Assembly: GCA_017304475.1 (NCBI GenBank)
Contig: JAFKKV010000019.1
Location: 163,894 to 227,893, forward strand
Direction: 5' to 3'
Source of the DNA: Hyphomicrobiales bacterium
GTDB lineage: Bacteria; Pseudomonadota; Alphaproteobacteria; Rhizobiales; Phreatobacteraceae
Length of the DNA: 64,000 nt
Shown piece after piece: positions 1-8,972 of this stretch; the stretch's first letter is position 1; the number at the start of each line of letters is the position of its first letter. Both the position numbers and the translations under genes were made by a program. The notes under the pieces were generated by a model. The model ran no database searches. It was given only the letters and a program-made list of their open reading frames with translations, and was not told the origin of the DNA.

Positions 1-1259
1 GCCTGCTCGACGGCGATCGGCTCGACCAGCACCACCGCATCCGCGGCCACCGGGCCGACGACCAGCTGCACGCCGCGGCCGGCGATATCGGCGCGGATCA
101 GCGCCACGACATGGCCGATGAGCTCGCCGATATCCGTCGACCGACGCTCGGGTGCGCCCGGCCGGACATAGTCGCGCAGCCGGTCGAGAATGGCGCCGGC
201 GCGCTTGGCGAGCCGGGCATTGGCCTCCAGCGCCTGGATCACCGCCTGACGGTCGAGCGGCTCGCTCCGGATCAGCCGGGCGCCGGCCTGCGACTGGCTG
301 AGAATGGCGGCGATCGGCTGCGCCAGCTCGTGCGCGATGCCGGAGGCGAGTTCGCCCATGGCATTGACCCGGGTTGCCTGGGCCAGCCGCGCCTCGTCGG
401 CGCTCAGGCTGGCGCGCCGGCGGGCGGCCTCGGCCTTGCGCCGTTCGGCGACGACCCGGTGGCCGAGCCAGGCGACAAGGCCGAGCGCCGCCGCGAGCGC
501 CGCGATGATGCCTGACGGCACGGTTTGCGCCAGGCTCAGCTGGCGCGTCAGAGACAGGAGCAGCGGCTGGCTCTGGCTACCCAGCGTCTTGTCGAATGTG
601 AGCGCGGGCCCGCCCCAGGGCGAAGCCGGCGGCGCGGCGGCCGGCGTGATGATCGCCATGCCGTCCTCGGCTCTCAGCCCGATCGCGGTGGCGGCCATGC
701 CGGGCTCGGCCTCGATCAGCCTGGCCGCATCGACCGTCATGACGAGCGCCAGCGGCTCGGCGCCCGCGCGCTTGACCAGATGATAGAAGCCGGAACCGGC
801 GGCGCCCGGCAGGACGACGCTGCGCCCCGGCGGCTCGGCCGCGAGCCGTGAGGCCACCGCCCCCGGAGCCGGATTGATCGCATCGTCGGGATGGGTCGAG
901 AACAAGACCTTGGGTTCGGCGCCGATCTCGACCACCGCAATGGTGCGGACCCTGGGATAGAAGCGCTGGACGCTGTCGGCGAGCACCGCGACGAGATCGC
1001 TGCGCAACGGCCCGGGCACCCGAACGATCGCGCCGATGCTGGTCAACAGCGCGTCATGCTGGTCAGCGCGCTGCGAGATCACCCGGTGCAGGGTCTGGCC
1101 TTCCGCCTGCATGGCGCCGTCGAGCGCGCGGAGATGCAAGGCGGTCACGCCCGCCGCCGCGATCAGCGACGCGACGGCCCAGCCGGCCAGCCAGCGCCAG
1201 GCCGACCGCCCGGCCTGGTTCGGCTCGCCCGATGCGTCTCTGCTCACGGTGTCGGTCAA
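1..1259 (-). CDS. Sensor histidine kinase, 3' end beyond the window edge
   Basis: Reading leftward from a TTG at 1259 (GTG at 1247 is an alternative) the frame stays open to base 1, giving 419 residues. The N-terminus has one membrane helix (WLAGWAVASLIAAAGV region), a periplasmic sensor region of roughly 190 residues, and a second helix (IIAALAAALGLVAWLG region). A HisKA segment with the phospho-acceptor H-box follows (MGELASGIAHELAQPIAAI). The ATP-binding domain is only just beginning at the edge (EPIAVEQ), so the N, G1 and G2 boxes lie outside. The H-box wording resembles FixL/DctB-type kinases. There is no ATG start, so the exact N-terminus is uncertain. Signal and partner regulator cannot be seen here. 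Confidence 0.8.
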   Translation of the reverse strand, partial: MTDTVSRDASGEPNQAGRSAWRWLAGWAVASLIAAAGVTALHLRALDGAMQAEGQTLHRVISQRADQHDALLTSIGAIVRVPGPLRSDLVAVLADSVQRFYPRVRTIAVVEIGAEPKVLFSTHPDDAINPAPGAVASRLAAEPPGRSVVLPGAAGSGFYHLVKRAGAEPLALVMTVDAARLIEAEPGMAATAIGLRAEDGMAIITPAAAPPASPWGGPALTFDKTLGSQSQPLLLSLTRQLSLAQTVPSGIIAALAAALGLVAWLGHRVVAERRKAEAARRRASLSADEARLAQATRVNAMGELASGIAHELAQPIAAILSQSQAGARLIRSEPLDRQAVIQALEANARLAKRAGAILDRLRDYVRPGAPERRSTDIGELIGHVVALIRADIAGRGVQLVVGPVAADAVVLVEPIAVEQ

Positions 1260-1378
1260 AGGCGCTCCCGCCGCGCGGTAATGAAGCGCAGAACAAGGCA
1301 TAGCGGGCGAGAACAATCAAATGGGGAGACAGAGAAGGGCGGGGAGCACCCAGCCTTGGGGCGGAAAGCGCAGCCAAA

Positions 1379-1407
1379 TCAACCCTCTCCCTATGGGAGA
1401 GGGTTGA
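1379..1407. repeat. Solo palindromic repeat (REP-like)
   Basis: An 11-bp GC-rich inverted repeat with a 3-nt loop (AACCCTCTCCC / GGGAGAGGGTT) sits just downstream of the glycerol-dehydrogenase-like gene and upstream of the kinase. The same arm recurs in the composite elements at 10611-10775 and 50530-50700. It could act as a rho-independent-like terminator for the operon on its right, but no T tract follows. Confidence 0.6.
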
Positions 1408-1428
1408 TTGAACGGCGCCCTGTCCCCC

Positions 1429-2511
1429 TCAAATCCCCGCTTCCACCCGCTCCAGCGCCGCCTTCAGCTTCATCCCATCCAGCTCCACCTCGATCTGCCG
1501 GATATAGGGCGCTTCCGCGATGGTCCGCGCGGCGATGGTCTGGAGCGCGGCCGCCACATCGCCGGAGAAGCCCATATCGGCGAGCTTCAGCGGCAGTCCA
1601 AGACGCTGGTAGAAACTCCTGAAATCGCTCAGAAACGCGGCCGGCCGCCCCTCCACCACCAGCTGCACCAGCAGGCCATAGGCCACCTGCTCGCCATGCA
1701 GCGCCGCCGATAGCTCCGGGATCGCCGAAAAGCCGCGGGTCAGCGAATGGGCGAGCGACAGCCCGCCGCTCTCGAAGCCGAGCCCGCTCATCAGGATGGT
1801 CGCCTCGACCACGCTTTCGACCGCGTCGCTGGTCGCCTTGGCGCGCACATCTGATGTCGCCGCTTCGCCGTGCTCGCGAATGATGGCGTAGCAGCGATCG
1901 GCGATCGCCAGCGCCAGTTCCGGCGGCCGCGCCTTGTAGAAGTTGAGCCCGCCGGTGCGGTAGCACTGTTCCGCCTCGAATTTCTTCGACAGGGCATCGC
2001 CGATCCCGGCCACGAAGAACCGCACCGGCGCCTGCACGATGATGTCGGTATCGACGATGACGGCGTCCGGATTGGTCGCCATCAGCCGGACTTCGCTCAG
2101 CACATGGTCGGCGGTGTAGACGATGGCGAGCCGGCTGGTCGGTGAATCGTTGGAGGCAATCGTCGGCACGATGACGAGGCCGCCGCCCCGCGCGATCCTC
2201 ACCCCCTTGGCGGTATCGATCGCCTTGCCGCCGCCGAGCCCGATGATCACGTCGGCGCCGGCGGCTGCCGCCGCGGCCGTCATCCGGTCGATCTCGGCCG
2301 CCGTGCATTCGCCGCCGAAATCGCCGAAGGCGATGCTGTCGAGATGCTCAGAGGTCGCCGCCGTCAGCCGGTCCTTCAGCAGGCCGGCGACGATCCGGTC
2401 GGCGACCACGAAGGCGCGCCGGCCATGGATCGCCAGCATGGGGCCGAGTTGGCCGAGCGCGCCCGGCCCCTGAATATAGCGGTGTGGCGCACCGAAGGCG
2501 CGGATCGTCAT
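1429..2511 (-). CDS. gldA: Glycerol-dehydrogenase-like iron/zinc alcohol dehydrogenase
   Basis: This 360-residue protein is full length for the GldA branch of the iron-containing alcohol dehydrogenase family. It shows the NAD-binding loop GLGGGKAIDTAKG (91-103), the family segment IASNDSPTSRLAIVY (118-132), and metal ligands in the expected places: D172 (GIGDALSKKFEAE), H255 (LAHSLTRGF) and H272 (LHGEQVAYG). The family oxidises glycerol or related polyols to the ketone with NAD+. The ATG at 2511 overlaps the stop of the upstream SDR gene (ATGA), so translation is probably coupled; an in-frame start 12 bases upstream is possible. It is the last gene of the transporter/kinase operon, so the true substrate may be another polyol or a polyol phosphate. 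Confidence 0.85.
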   Translation of the reverse strand: MTIRAFGAPHRYIQGPGALGQLGPMLAIHGRRAFVVADRIVAGLLKDRLTAATSEHLDSIAFGDFGGECTAAEIDRMTAAAAAAGADVIIGLGGGKAIDTAKGVRIARGGGLVIVPTIASNDSPTSRLAIVYTADHVLSEVRLMATNPDAVIVDTDIIVQAPVRFFVAGIGDALSKKFEAEQCYRTGGLNFYKARPPELALAIADRCYAIIREHGEAATSDVRAKATSDAVESVVEATILMSGLGFESGGLSLAHSLTRGFSAIPELSAALHGEQVAYGLLVQLVVEGRPAAFLSDFRSFYQRLGLPLKLADMGFSGDVAAALQTIAARTIAEAPYIRQIEVELDGMKLKAALERVEAGI

Positions 2512-3284
2512 GCTTCCCCCCAATGGAAATCGCGCTTGCCGCCATCCATGCAGATCAGCGCGCCGTTGATGAAGGCGGCCTGTTCAGAGCAGAGGAAGGC
2601 GATGAGCGCGCCGACCTCTTCCGGCTGGCAGAACCGGCCGAGCGGGTTCTGGCCGGTGATCACCTGGCGCTTCTCGGCCGAGAAGCCGGCGATCAGCTCG
2701 GTCTCGACATAACCCGGCGCGATGGCATTGGCGGTGATGCCGCCTGAGCCGACCTCCTTGGCGAGCGTCCGGGTGAAACCGATCACGCCCGCCTTGGCGG
2801 CGGAATAATTGGTGACGCCCGGGCGGCCGCCGCCGGTGACATTCATCGAGGAAGTGTTGACCACCCGGCCGAAGCCGCCTTCGCGCATCAGCGGCACGGC
2901 ATATTTGCTGCAAAGGAAGGTCGAGCGCAGATGGGTGCGCAGGATGATGTCGAAATCGTCGATCGCCATGTTCTCGGCCAGCGCGCCGAGATGACGGCCG
3001 CCGGCGCCGGCATTGTTGACCAGGATCGCCAGGCCGCCGAGCGCCGCGGCCGCCTGGCGCACCACCTTTTCGGCACCCTCGGGTTCGGAGACGTCGCCGA
3101 TACAGGCGACCGCCCGGGTGCCCATGGCGCGCAACTCCTCGACCGTCCGCTCGGCGGCGGCAGCATCGATATCGTTGATGGCGATGGCGCAGCCCTCGGC
3201 CGCCAGCGCCAGGGCCTCGGCCTTGCCGATGCCGCGCGCGGCGCCGGTGACCAGGGCCACCTTGTCCTTCAGTCCGAAATCCAT
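2508..3284 (-). CDS. Short-chain dehydrogenase/reductase (SDR)
   Basis: A classical SDR of 258 residues. It has a glycine-rich cofactor loop TGAARGIG (13-20), NNAG (90-93), catalytic Ser in NTSSMN (about 145-146), and Tyr160/Lys164 in YSAAK. Asp38/Asp40 after the second strand suggest NAD(H) rather than NADP(H). Family members in sugar operons oxidise polyols, sugar acids or their keto forms. It lies between the permease genes and gldA on the same strand. Together with the FGGY kinase and FAD oxidase upstream it resembles the ygcW/ygcE/ygcU set of enteric bacteria. The substrate is not determined by sequence. Confidence 0.85.
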   Translation of the reverse strand: MDFGLKDKVALVTGAARGIGKAEALALAAEGCAIAINDIDAAAAERTVEELRAMGTRAVACIGDVSEPEGAEKVVRQAAAALGGLAILVNNAGAGGRHLGALAENMAIDDFDIILRTHLRSTFLCSKYAVPLMREGGFGRVVNTSSMNVTGGGRPGVTNYSAAKAGVIGFTRTLAKEVGSGGITANAIAPGYVETELIAGFSAEKRQVITGQNPLGRFCQPEEVGALIAFLCSEQAAFINGALICMDGGKRDFHWGEA

Positions 3285-3290
3285 GGTCCC

Positions 3291-4118
3291 CTACCCCTTC
3301 ACCGCGCCGGCACCCAGCCCTTGAATGAAATATTGGCTGAGCAGCGCGAAGGCGCCGAACAGCGGCAGCGCGATCAGCGTCGAGCCGGCCATGATCTCGC
3401 CCCAGCGCAGGTCGAACGAACCGACCATGGAGGAGAGCCCGACCGGCAGCGTCTTGTTGGCATCCGAACCGATCATGATCAGCGCGAAGGTGTAGTCGGT
3501 CCAGGACAGCAGGAACGAGAAGATCGCCACCGTGATCAGGCCCGGCAGCGACAAGGGCAGCACGACCCGCAGGAAGGCGCCGAGCCGGGTGCAGCCATCG
3601 ACCATGGCCGCTTCTTCCAGCTCGAACGGCATGTTCTTGAAGAAGCCCCAGAGAAACCAGACGCCGAGCGGCAAGGTCAGCGTCAGATGCGCGGCGATCA
3701 GCCCGGCGAGGCTGTCGCTGAGGCCCAGCCGCGCGAAGATCGTGAACATCGGAATAGCGATCAGCAGCGGCGGGAACATATAGGCGTAGAGCATGGCACC
3801 GACGATCAGCTTCTTGCCGCGGATGCGCTGGCGGGTCACCGCATAGGCGATCATCACCGAGAAGATCATGGTGATGGCGACGGTGACCACCGCGACGATG
3901 ACGCTGTTGACGAAGTGCTGCGGATAGTCGGTCAGCTCCAGCAGGTTCCAGTAATATTCGAGCGTGAACGGCCCCGGCATCAGCGAGATCTTGTGCAGCA
4001 GGCTGGTCGGCTCGCGCAGGCTCGACACCACCATCCAGTAGATCGGAAAGGCCGAATAGACGGAGATGACGACGGCCGCGGCATAGAGCCCCAGGCGGGC
4101 GGGCATGGACCTGGTCAT
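3291..4118 (-). CDS. Carbohydrate ABC transporter permease (MalG/UgpE type)
   Basis: A 275-residue inner-membrane permease with six hydrophobic segments. It carries the cytoplasmic EAA loop that contacts the ATPase (EEAAMVDGCTRLGAFLRVVLP). The ATG at 4118 is chosen because it begins five bases after the stop of the partner permease and gives the usual short cytoplasmic N-terminus; the frame is open far upstream but that stretch is a shadow of the neighbour. It forms a heterodimer with the next gene upstream to import a sugar or polyol delivered by the binding protein at 5040-6356. Confidence 0.9.
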   Translation of the reverse strand: MTRSMPARLGLYAAAVVISVYSAFPIYWMVVSSLREPTSLLHKISLMPGPFTLEYYWNLLELTDYPQHFVNSVIVAVVTVAITMIFSVMIAYAVTRQRIRGKKLIVGAMLYAYMFPPLLIAIPMFTIFARLGLSDSLAGLIAAHLTLTLPLGVWFLWGFFKNMPFELEEAAMVDGCTRLGAFLRVVLPLSLPGLITVAIFSFLLSWTDYTFALIMIGSDANKTLPVGLSSMVGSFDLRWGEIMAGSTLIALPLFGAFALLSQYFIQGLGAGAVKG

Positions 4119-4123
4119 GGCGG

Positions 4124-4984
4124 TCAATCCGTTTCGAGCGGGAACAGGCGGAAATAGACGAAGACCACCGCCGACAGGATCAGGAAGGAGATGGTGGCGA
4201 TGGCCGCCCCTCCGCCGATGTCGAACAGCGAGAAGGCGTGGCGATAGGACAGGATCGCCAGGTGCTCGGTGGAGCTGACCGGCCCGCCGCGGGTCAGCAG
4301 CCAGATCACGTCGAACTTGTTGAACATCCAGATGGCGCGCAGGAGCACGATCACCGTCAGGATGGGTTTCAGCATCGGCACGGTGATGTGGAAGAAGCGC
4401 TGGATCGCGGTGGTGCCGTCGACGCGCGCGGCCTCGTAGAGGGAAGCCGGCACGGTCTGCAGCGCCGCCAGGAAACAGGTCGTGACGAAGGGCGTCCACA
4501 TCCACACGCTGACGAAAATCACCGAGGCCATGGCGGCGCCCGGGCTCTCGAACCAGCTGACCGGCGGCAAGCCGAGCCAGGCGATGCCCGCGGTGACGAT
4601 GCCGATCGAGCCGTCGACCATCCATTTGAAGGTCAGCACCACCACCACGGTCGGCAGGAGATAGGGCAGGATCGACAGGCCGCGGACGAAATTGCGGCCG
4701 GGAAACACCTCGTTCAGCACCAGCGCGAAACCAATGCCGAGCACCAGCTGCAGCACGATGGAACCGGCCGAATAGATCAGCCCGTTGACCAGCGCGTTCC
4801 AGAACTCGGGCAGCCTGATGACCGCGAGATAGTTGTCGAACCCGACCCATTGCGGCGTGCCGATGAAGGAATCCATCCGGTAGAACGACAGGCTGATGGC
4901 ATAGACGACCGGCGCCACGATCAGCGCCAGCGTCACCACCAGGCCGATGCCCAGGAAGGAATAGATCGTTGCTTTGGAATTCAC
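4124..4984 (-). CDS. Carbohydrate ABC transporter permease (MalF/UgpA type)
   Basis: A six-helix permease of 286 residues with the EAA loop YEAARVDGTTAIQRFFHITVP. The GTG at 4984 is preferred because a GAGGG ribosome-binding sequence lies nine bases before it; a TTG at 4999 is the alternative. It is followed after five bases by the second permease and preceded by the solute-binding protein, the standard order of CUT1-type importers. Confidence 0.9.
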   Translation of the reverse strand: MNSKATIYSFLGIGLVVTLALIVAPVVYAISLSFYRMDSFIGTPQWVGFDNYLAVIRLPEFWNALVNGLIYSAGSIVLQLVLGIGFALVLNEVFPGRNFVRGLSILPYLLPTVVVVLTFKWMVDGSIGIVTAGIAWLGLPPVSWFESPGAAMASVIFVSVWMWTPFVTTCFLAALQTVPASLYEAARVDGTTAIQRFFHITVPMLKPILTVIVLLRAIWMFNKFDVIWLLTRGGPVSSTEHLAILSYRHAFSLFDIGGGAAIATISFLILSAVVFVYFRLFPLETD

Positions 4985-5039
4985 GGCCTGCCCTCGCAAG
5001 GGACCCGGCCGGACAAAGCCGGCCGGGTCTCGTCAACGA

Positions 5040-6356
5040 TCACGCGACGACTTTGCGCATCTTCTCCGCCGCCGCCTTCAGGGCATCGGCCGAGGACATG
5101 TTCTTCAACACGCGGTTCTGCAGCATTTCCGGCACGACGAAGGCTTCGAACACCTTGCCCGGACGCAGGTCCGGCTCCGGCCCCTCGGTGTCGATCGAGG
5201 TCAGGATCATCGACTTGTCGGCGATGAAGCCGCGCATCGTCTCGACCGCGTCCTTGTGCTTCTCGATCAAGGGATGGGCACGCCAGCGCTCGTCCTCGTA
5301 GACGTCGAGCCTGGGCGGCTGGAAGTGCAGCGGCGCGGTGTGCAGGAAGTTGATGTAGTGGTTCTCGGTGAACCAGGACATGAACTTCATCGACTCGTCG
5401 GAATTGCCCGTTTTCAGCACCACCCAGCCGTCATAGCCGTGGTTGACCGCCTTGGCCGCGCCCTTGCTGTCCATGTAGGGCATGATGCCGTATTTGCTGG
5501 CGAGCGCCGGGGAGTTGCGCTCCAGCGCCTCGATGATGCGGCCGGCATAGGCCGTGTGTCCGAGCTTGTCGGAGGAGAAATTGCTCAGGACCTCGCCGAA
5601 GCTCGCCTGGCTCGTGCCGCTCGGCATGGTCTTGTAGAGCTCGGCGAAGAAATCCAGATAGCCCGTCACCTTCGGCGCCATCTCGGCATTGTCGATGATG
5701 ACGTTCCACTTGTCGTCGAACAGCTTGACGCCCTCGGCCCACATGAAGCCGGGAGACAGCCAGTTGGTGGCGCCGTTCGAGCCGATCGGGAACAGCGAGC
5801 CGGAGCGGCCGTCGGCGGTCAGCGCCTGCGAGTTCTTGAGCATGTCGGCCCAGGTCTTCGGCACGCTCAGCCCCTTCGCCTCGTAGAGATCCTTGCGATA
5901 ATAGATCCAGGCGAGATTGTAGTCGTAGGGGTACCAATAGACCTCGTTCTTGATCGGAAACAGGATCTTCGGGCCCCATTGCCGCTTCGCCGTCAGCTCG
6001 GTCAGCGGCATCAGCTGGCCTTCGGACGCCAGGATCAGCACATGGCCGACAAAGGCGAAGGTGGCGATGTCATAAGGCTGGCCGCCGCGCAGCGAGGTCG
6101 TCACCTTGGTGAAGGCATCGTCGAGCGGCACGCTGTCGACGATGATGCGGGTACCGAACTGGCGCTCATATTCGGCGCAGGCGACGCGCAGGGCGCGAAT
6201 GCTGTCGATCGAGGTCTCGGTGTTGAGAAACCTGAGCGTCTTCTTGCCCTGGGCGCGCACGATCGGCGCCCCCAGCGTCACCGCCGCGGCGGTCGCGCCG
6301 GCCCCCTTGATCAGCTTGCGTCGATCGAGCCCGCCGGCTTCTGTCCTGCTGGTCAT
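5040..6356 (-). CDS. Extracellular solute-binding protein of carbohydrate ABC transporter, Tat-exported
   Basis: A family 1 solute-binding protein of 438 residues. The chosen ATG follows a GGGAGG ribosome-binding site. The N-terminus carries a twin-arginine signal (LDRRKLIKGAG, then a hydrophobic stretch ending in IVRAQG), so the protein is probably exported folded to the periplasm. The mature part has the usual two-lobe pattern of this family (TFAFVGHVLILASEGQL, YNLAWIYYRKDLYEAKG). It binds the substrate and hands it to the permeases encoded just downstream. The ligand is unknown; the adjoining polyol-type enzymes make a sugar alcohol, sugar acid or glycerol derivative plausible. Confidence 0.88.
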   Translation of the reverse strand: MTSRTEAGGLDRRKLIKGAGATAAAVTLGAPIVRAQGKKTLRFLNTETSIDSIRALRVACAEYERQFGTRIIVDSVPLDDAFTKVTTSLRGGQPYDIATFAFVGHVLILASEGQLMPLTELTAKRQWGPKILFPIKNEVYWYPYDYNLAWIYYRKDLYEAKGLSVPKTWADMLKNSQALTADGRSGSLFPIGSNGATNWLSPGFMWAEGVKLFDDKWNVIIDNAEMAPKVTGYLDFFAELYKTMPSGTSQASFGEVLSNFSSDKLGHTAYAGRIIEALERNSPALASKYGIMPYMDSKGAAKAVNHGYDGWVVLKTGNSDESMKFMSWFTENHYINFLHTAPLHFQPPRLDVYEDERWRAHPLIEKHKDAVETMRGFIADKSMILTSIDTEGPEPDLRPGKVFEAFVVPEMLQNRVLKNMSSADALKAAAEKMRKVVA

Positions 6357-6384
6357 GATGATCCTCCCTTTTTTACGTCCGTTA

Positions 6385-7452
6385 TCAGCGGCGGGCGTCG
6401 AGCCGCTCGCCGGTGGACTTGGCAAACAGGTGCAGCCGATGCGGCTGGAAGCCGATGGCAAGGCTCTGCCGGGGGCTCAGCGTGTCGGAACGCTCGGTCA
6501 AGACGCGCAGGCGCACGCCATTGGCCTCGCCGATCGACAGGGTCTGGGCCCCCAGCTGTTCGAGCACGTGAATGTTGAAGGCGACCGCGCCCGGCGCCTC
6601 GGCGACGGTGACATGTTCCGGGCGGATGCCGAGCACCACCTCGGTGCCCTCGCCCGCCGCGACACCGGCGCCGAGCGGCACGGTCAGCCCGCCGGAAACG
6701 AAAGCGCCATTGGCGACGCGCCCCTCGATCAGGTTCATTTCGGGCGAGCCGATGAAACCGGCGACGAACAGGTTGGCCGGCCGGTCATAGACCTGCAGCG
6801 GCTGGCCGACCTGCTGGACATGGCCGTCGCGCATGATGACGATGCGGTTGGCGAGCGTCATCGCCTCGACCTGGTCGTGGGTGACATAGACCATGCTGGT
6901 GCCGACCTCCTGGTGGAGGCGCGCGATCTCCTCGCGCATGCGCACCCTGAGCTTGGCGTCGAGGTTGGACAGGGGTTCGTCGAGCAGGAAGACGTCGGGG
7001 TTGCGCACCAAGGCGCGGCCGAGCGCCACCCGCTGCATTTGCCCGCCGGACAATTGCTTGGGTTTGCGCGCCAGGAACTCGTCGAGGCCGAGCATGGCCG
7101 CGGCCTTGCGCACGCGGGCGTCGATCTCGGCCGGATCCATGCGGCGGATGCGCAGGCCGAAGGCGAGGTTCTCGTAGATCGTCTTGTGCGGATAGAGCGC
7201 GTAATTCTGGAACACCATGGCGATGTTCCGGTCCTTCGGCTCGAGCGCGGTGACGTCGCGCTGGCCGATATGGATGGTGCCCGCGGTGATCTCTTCCAGC
7301 CCCGCGATCATCCGGAGCGTGGTCGACTTGCCGCAGCCCGAGGGCCCCAGGAACACGACGAATTCGCCATCCTGGATGTCGAGATCGAAACCATGCACGG
7401 CGACCACGCCGCCATAGGCCTTGCGCACGCGGTTCAGACTGACCTTGGCCAT
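6385..7452 (-). CDS. Carbohydrate ABC transporter ATP-binding protein (UgpC/MsmK type)
   Basis: A 355-residue ATPase with Walker A GPSGCGKST (36-44), Q-loop Q82, signature LSGGQ (134-138), Walker B VFLLDEP, H-loop His192, and a C-terminal regulatory TOBE/OB region with the family phrase GIRPEHV. This C-terminal extension is typical of sugar and glycerol-phosphate importers. It sits two bases downstream of the kinase and 28 bases upstream of the binding protein, so it belongs to the same transcript. Confidence 0.92.
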   Translation of the reverse strand: MAKVSLNRVRKAYGGVVAVHGFDLDIQDGEFVVFLGPSGCGKSTTLRMIAGLEEITAGTIHIGQRDVTALEPKDRNIAMVFQNYALYPHKTIYENLAFGLRIRRMDPAEIDARVRKAAAMLGLDEFLARKPKQLSGGQMQRVALGRALVRNPDVFLLDEPLSNLDAKLRVRMREEIARLHQEVGTSMVYVTHDQVEAMTLANRIVIMRDGHVQQVGQPLQVYDRPANLFVAGFIGSPEMNLIEGRVANGAFVSGGLTVPLGAGVAAGEGTEVVLGIRPEHVTVAEAPGAVAFNIHVLEQLGAQTLSIGEANGVRLRVLTERSDTLSPRQSLAIGFQPHRLHLFAKSTGERLDARR

Positions 7453-7454
7453 GC

Positions 7455-8972
7455 TCAGCGCCCCTCGACGAAATCGTGGATGCGATGATTGAGCGGCGCC
7501 AAGGCACGCTGAATGTCGCGATAGATCGGAAAGCCCCTGCTATAGACCGCCGCCCGCGCCGGATCCGGCACGTGCGTCGCGACGATGCTCACCGCATGCG
7601 CCGCCGCCTGCTCGTCTTCGAAGACGCCGGCGCCGACGCCGGCGAGCAGGGCCGCGCCGAAGGAGGCATCGGCCACCGCCGGCAGTTCGACCGTCACGTT
7701 CAGGACGTCGGCGACGATCTGGCGCCAGAGCGGGCTCTTCGCCCCGCCGCCCGTCAGCCGCGCGGTGGTGAAGCCGAGATCACGCTCGCGCAGCACCTCC
7801 AGGCAGTCGCGCAGCGAATAGGCGACGCCCTCGTAAAGGGCGCGAACGAAATGGCCGGGGCCGTGGTTGAAACCGGCGCCGACGAAATCGGCGCGCAGCA
7901 GCGGGTCCCAATGCGGGCTGCGCTCGCCGTTCAGATAGGGGTGGAAGAACAGGCCCTCGGAACCGGGCGCGACCGCCGCGGCCAGCCGGTCCATGTGGTC
8001 GAACACCGGACCGCCCTCTTCGCCCGGCCGCTTGAAGAAGGTATCGCGCAGCCATTTATGCGCCGAAGCGCAGGAATTGGTCGCGGCGATGACATACCAA
8101 TGCGCGGGCACCACGTGGAAATAGTTGATCAGCGCGAAATCCGGCCGCGCCGTCTTCGAGAGAACATTGACGGTGGCCGCGGTGGCGAGTTTCACCACGC
8201 CGAGCCCCTCGCGCACCATGCCGGCACCGAAGGTCTCGGCCGCCGTATCCGAGGTGCCGCAGACGACCGGCGTCCCCACGGGAATGCCGGTGAGGCGGGC
8301 GGCCTCAGCCGTCACCCCGCCGACGACCGTGCGCGGCTGGACGATCGGCGGCAGCGTGTCCATCGGCCAGCCGATCATGGCGCAGAGCTCGTCCGACCAG
8401 ACGCCCTTGTGGGCATCGAGCATGAGCGTGCCGAGCGCATCGATCGTGTCGGTCTCGAAGGTGCCGGTGAAACGCGAGCGCAGCCAGTCCTTGGCGACAT
8501 AAAGCCGCTTCACCCGGGCGAAGGCCTCGGGTTCGTGGCGCTTGACCCACAACATCTGCGGCAAGGTCCAGGTCGGATTGGCCCGGTTGGCGCCGATATC
8601 GAGAATGCGCTGGTCGGCGAGGTCGCGCAGTTCCTGGGTCTCGGCCCGGCTGCGCTGGTCGTTCCACAGGATCGCCGGGCGGATGACCCGGCCTTCGGCA
8701 TCCTCCAGCACCTGGGTATGGGCGCCGGCGGAAAACGAGATCGCGGCGATCGTGCCGGCCTTGCGTGCGGCCTCCGCCACCGGCGGCACGGCGGCGACGA
8801 CCGCCCGCCACCAGTCCTGCGGGTCCTGCTCGCTCCAGCCGGCATGCGGCGTGGCGGTCGCGACCGGCGCCGAGGCCTCGGCCACCAGGCTGCCATCAGC
8901 CCCGATGGCGCTGACCTTCAGCGAGCCGGCGCCGAGATCGATGCCGATGAGGATGGGATCGGGCTTAGCCAT
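7455..8972 (-). CDS. FGGY-family carbohydrate kinase (xylulokinase-like)
   Basis: A 505-residue FGGY kinase. It starts with the phosphate-binding segment IGIDLGAGSLKVSAIG (9-24). The catalytic base is probably Asp242 in CGTSDTAAETFGAG, and the C-terminal ATP-binding motif is LTGGGAKSPLWRQIVADVL. The ATG at 8972 overlaps the end of the FAD oxidase gene by 8 bases, so the two are translationally linked. Members phosphorylate pentuloses, polyols or related C3-C7 substrates. Xylulokinase is the nearest named type, but partnership with an FAD oxidase and an SDR is closer to the uncharacterised YgcE arrangement. Confidence 0.85.
   Translation of the reverse strand: MAKPDPILIGIDLGAGSLKVSAIGADGSLVAEASAPVATATPHAGWSEQDPQDWWRAVVAAVPPVAEAARKAGTIAAISFSAGAHTQVLEDAEGRVIRPAILWNDQRSRAETQELRDLADQRILDIGANRANPTWTLPQMLWVKRHEPEAFARVKRLYVAKDWLRSRFTGTFETDTIDALGTLMLDAHKGVWSDELCAMIGWPMDTLPPIVQPRTVVGGVTAEAARLTGIPVGTPVVCGTSDTAAETFGAGMVREGLGVVKLATAATVNVLSKTARPDFALINYFHVVPAHWYVIAATNSCASAHKWLRDTFFKRPGEEGGPVFDHMDRLAAAVAPGSEGLFFHPYLNGERSPHWDPLLRADFVGAGFNHGPGHFVRALYEGVAYSLRDCLEVLRERDLGFTTARLTGGGAKSPLWRQIVADVLNVTVELPAVADASFGAALLAGVGAGVFEDEQAAAHAVSIVATHVPDPARAAVYSRGFPIYRDIQRALAPLNHRIHDFVEGR

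Noticed and set aside
2931..4157. Long plus-strand frame opposite the SDR and permease genes
   Set aside because: His/Arg/Asp-rich low-complexity translation typical of antisense frames, overlapping well-supported genes.
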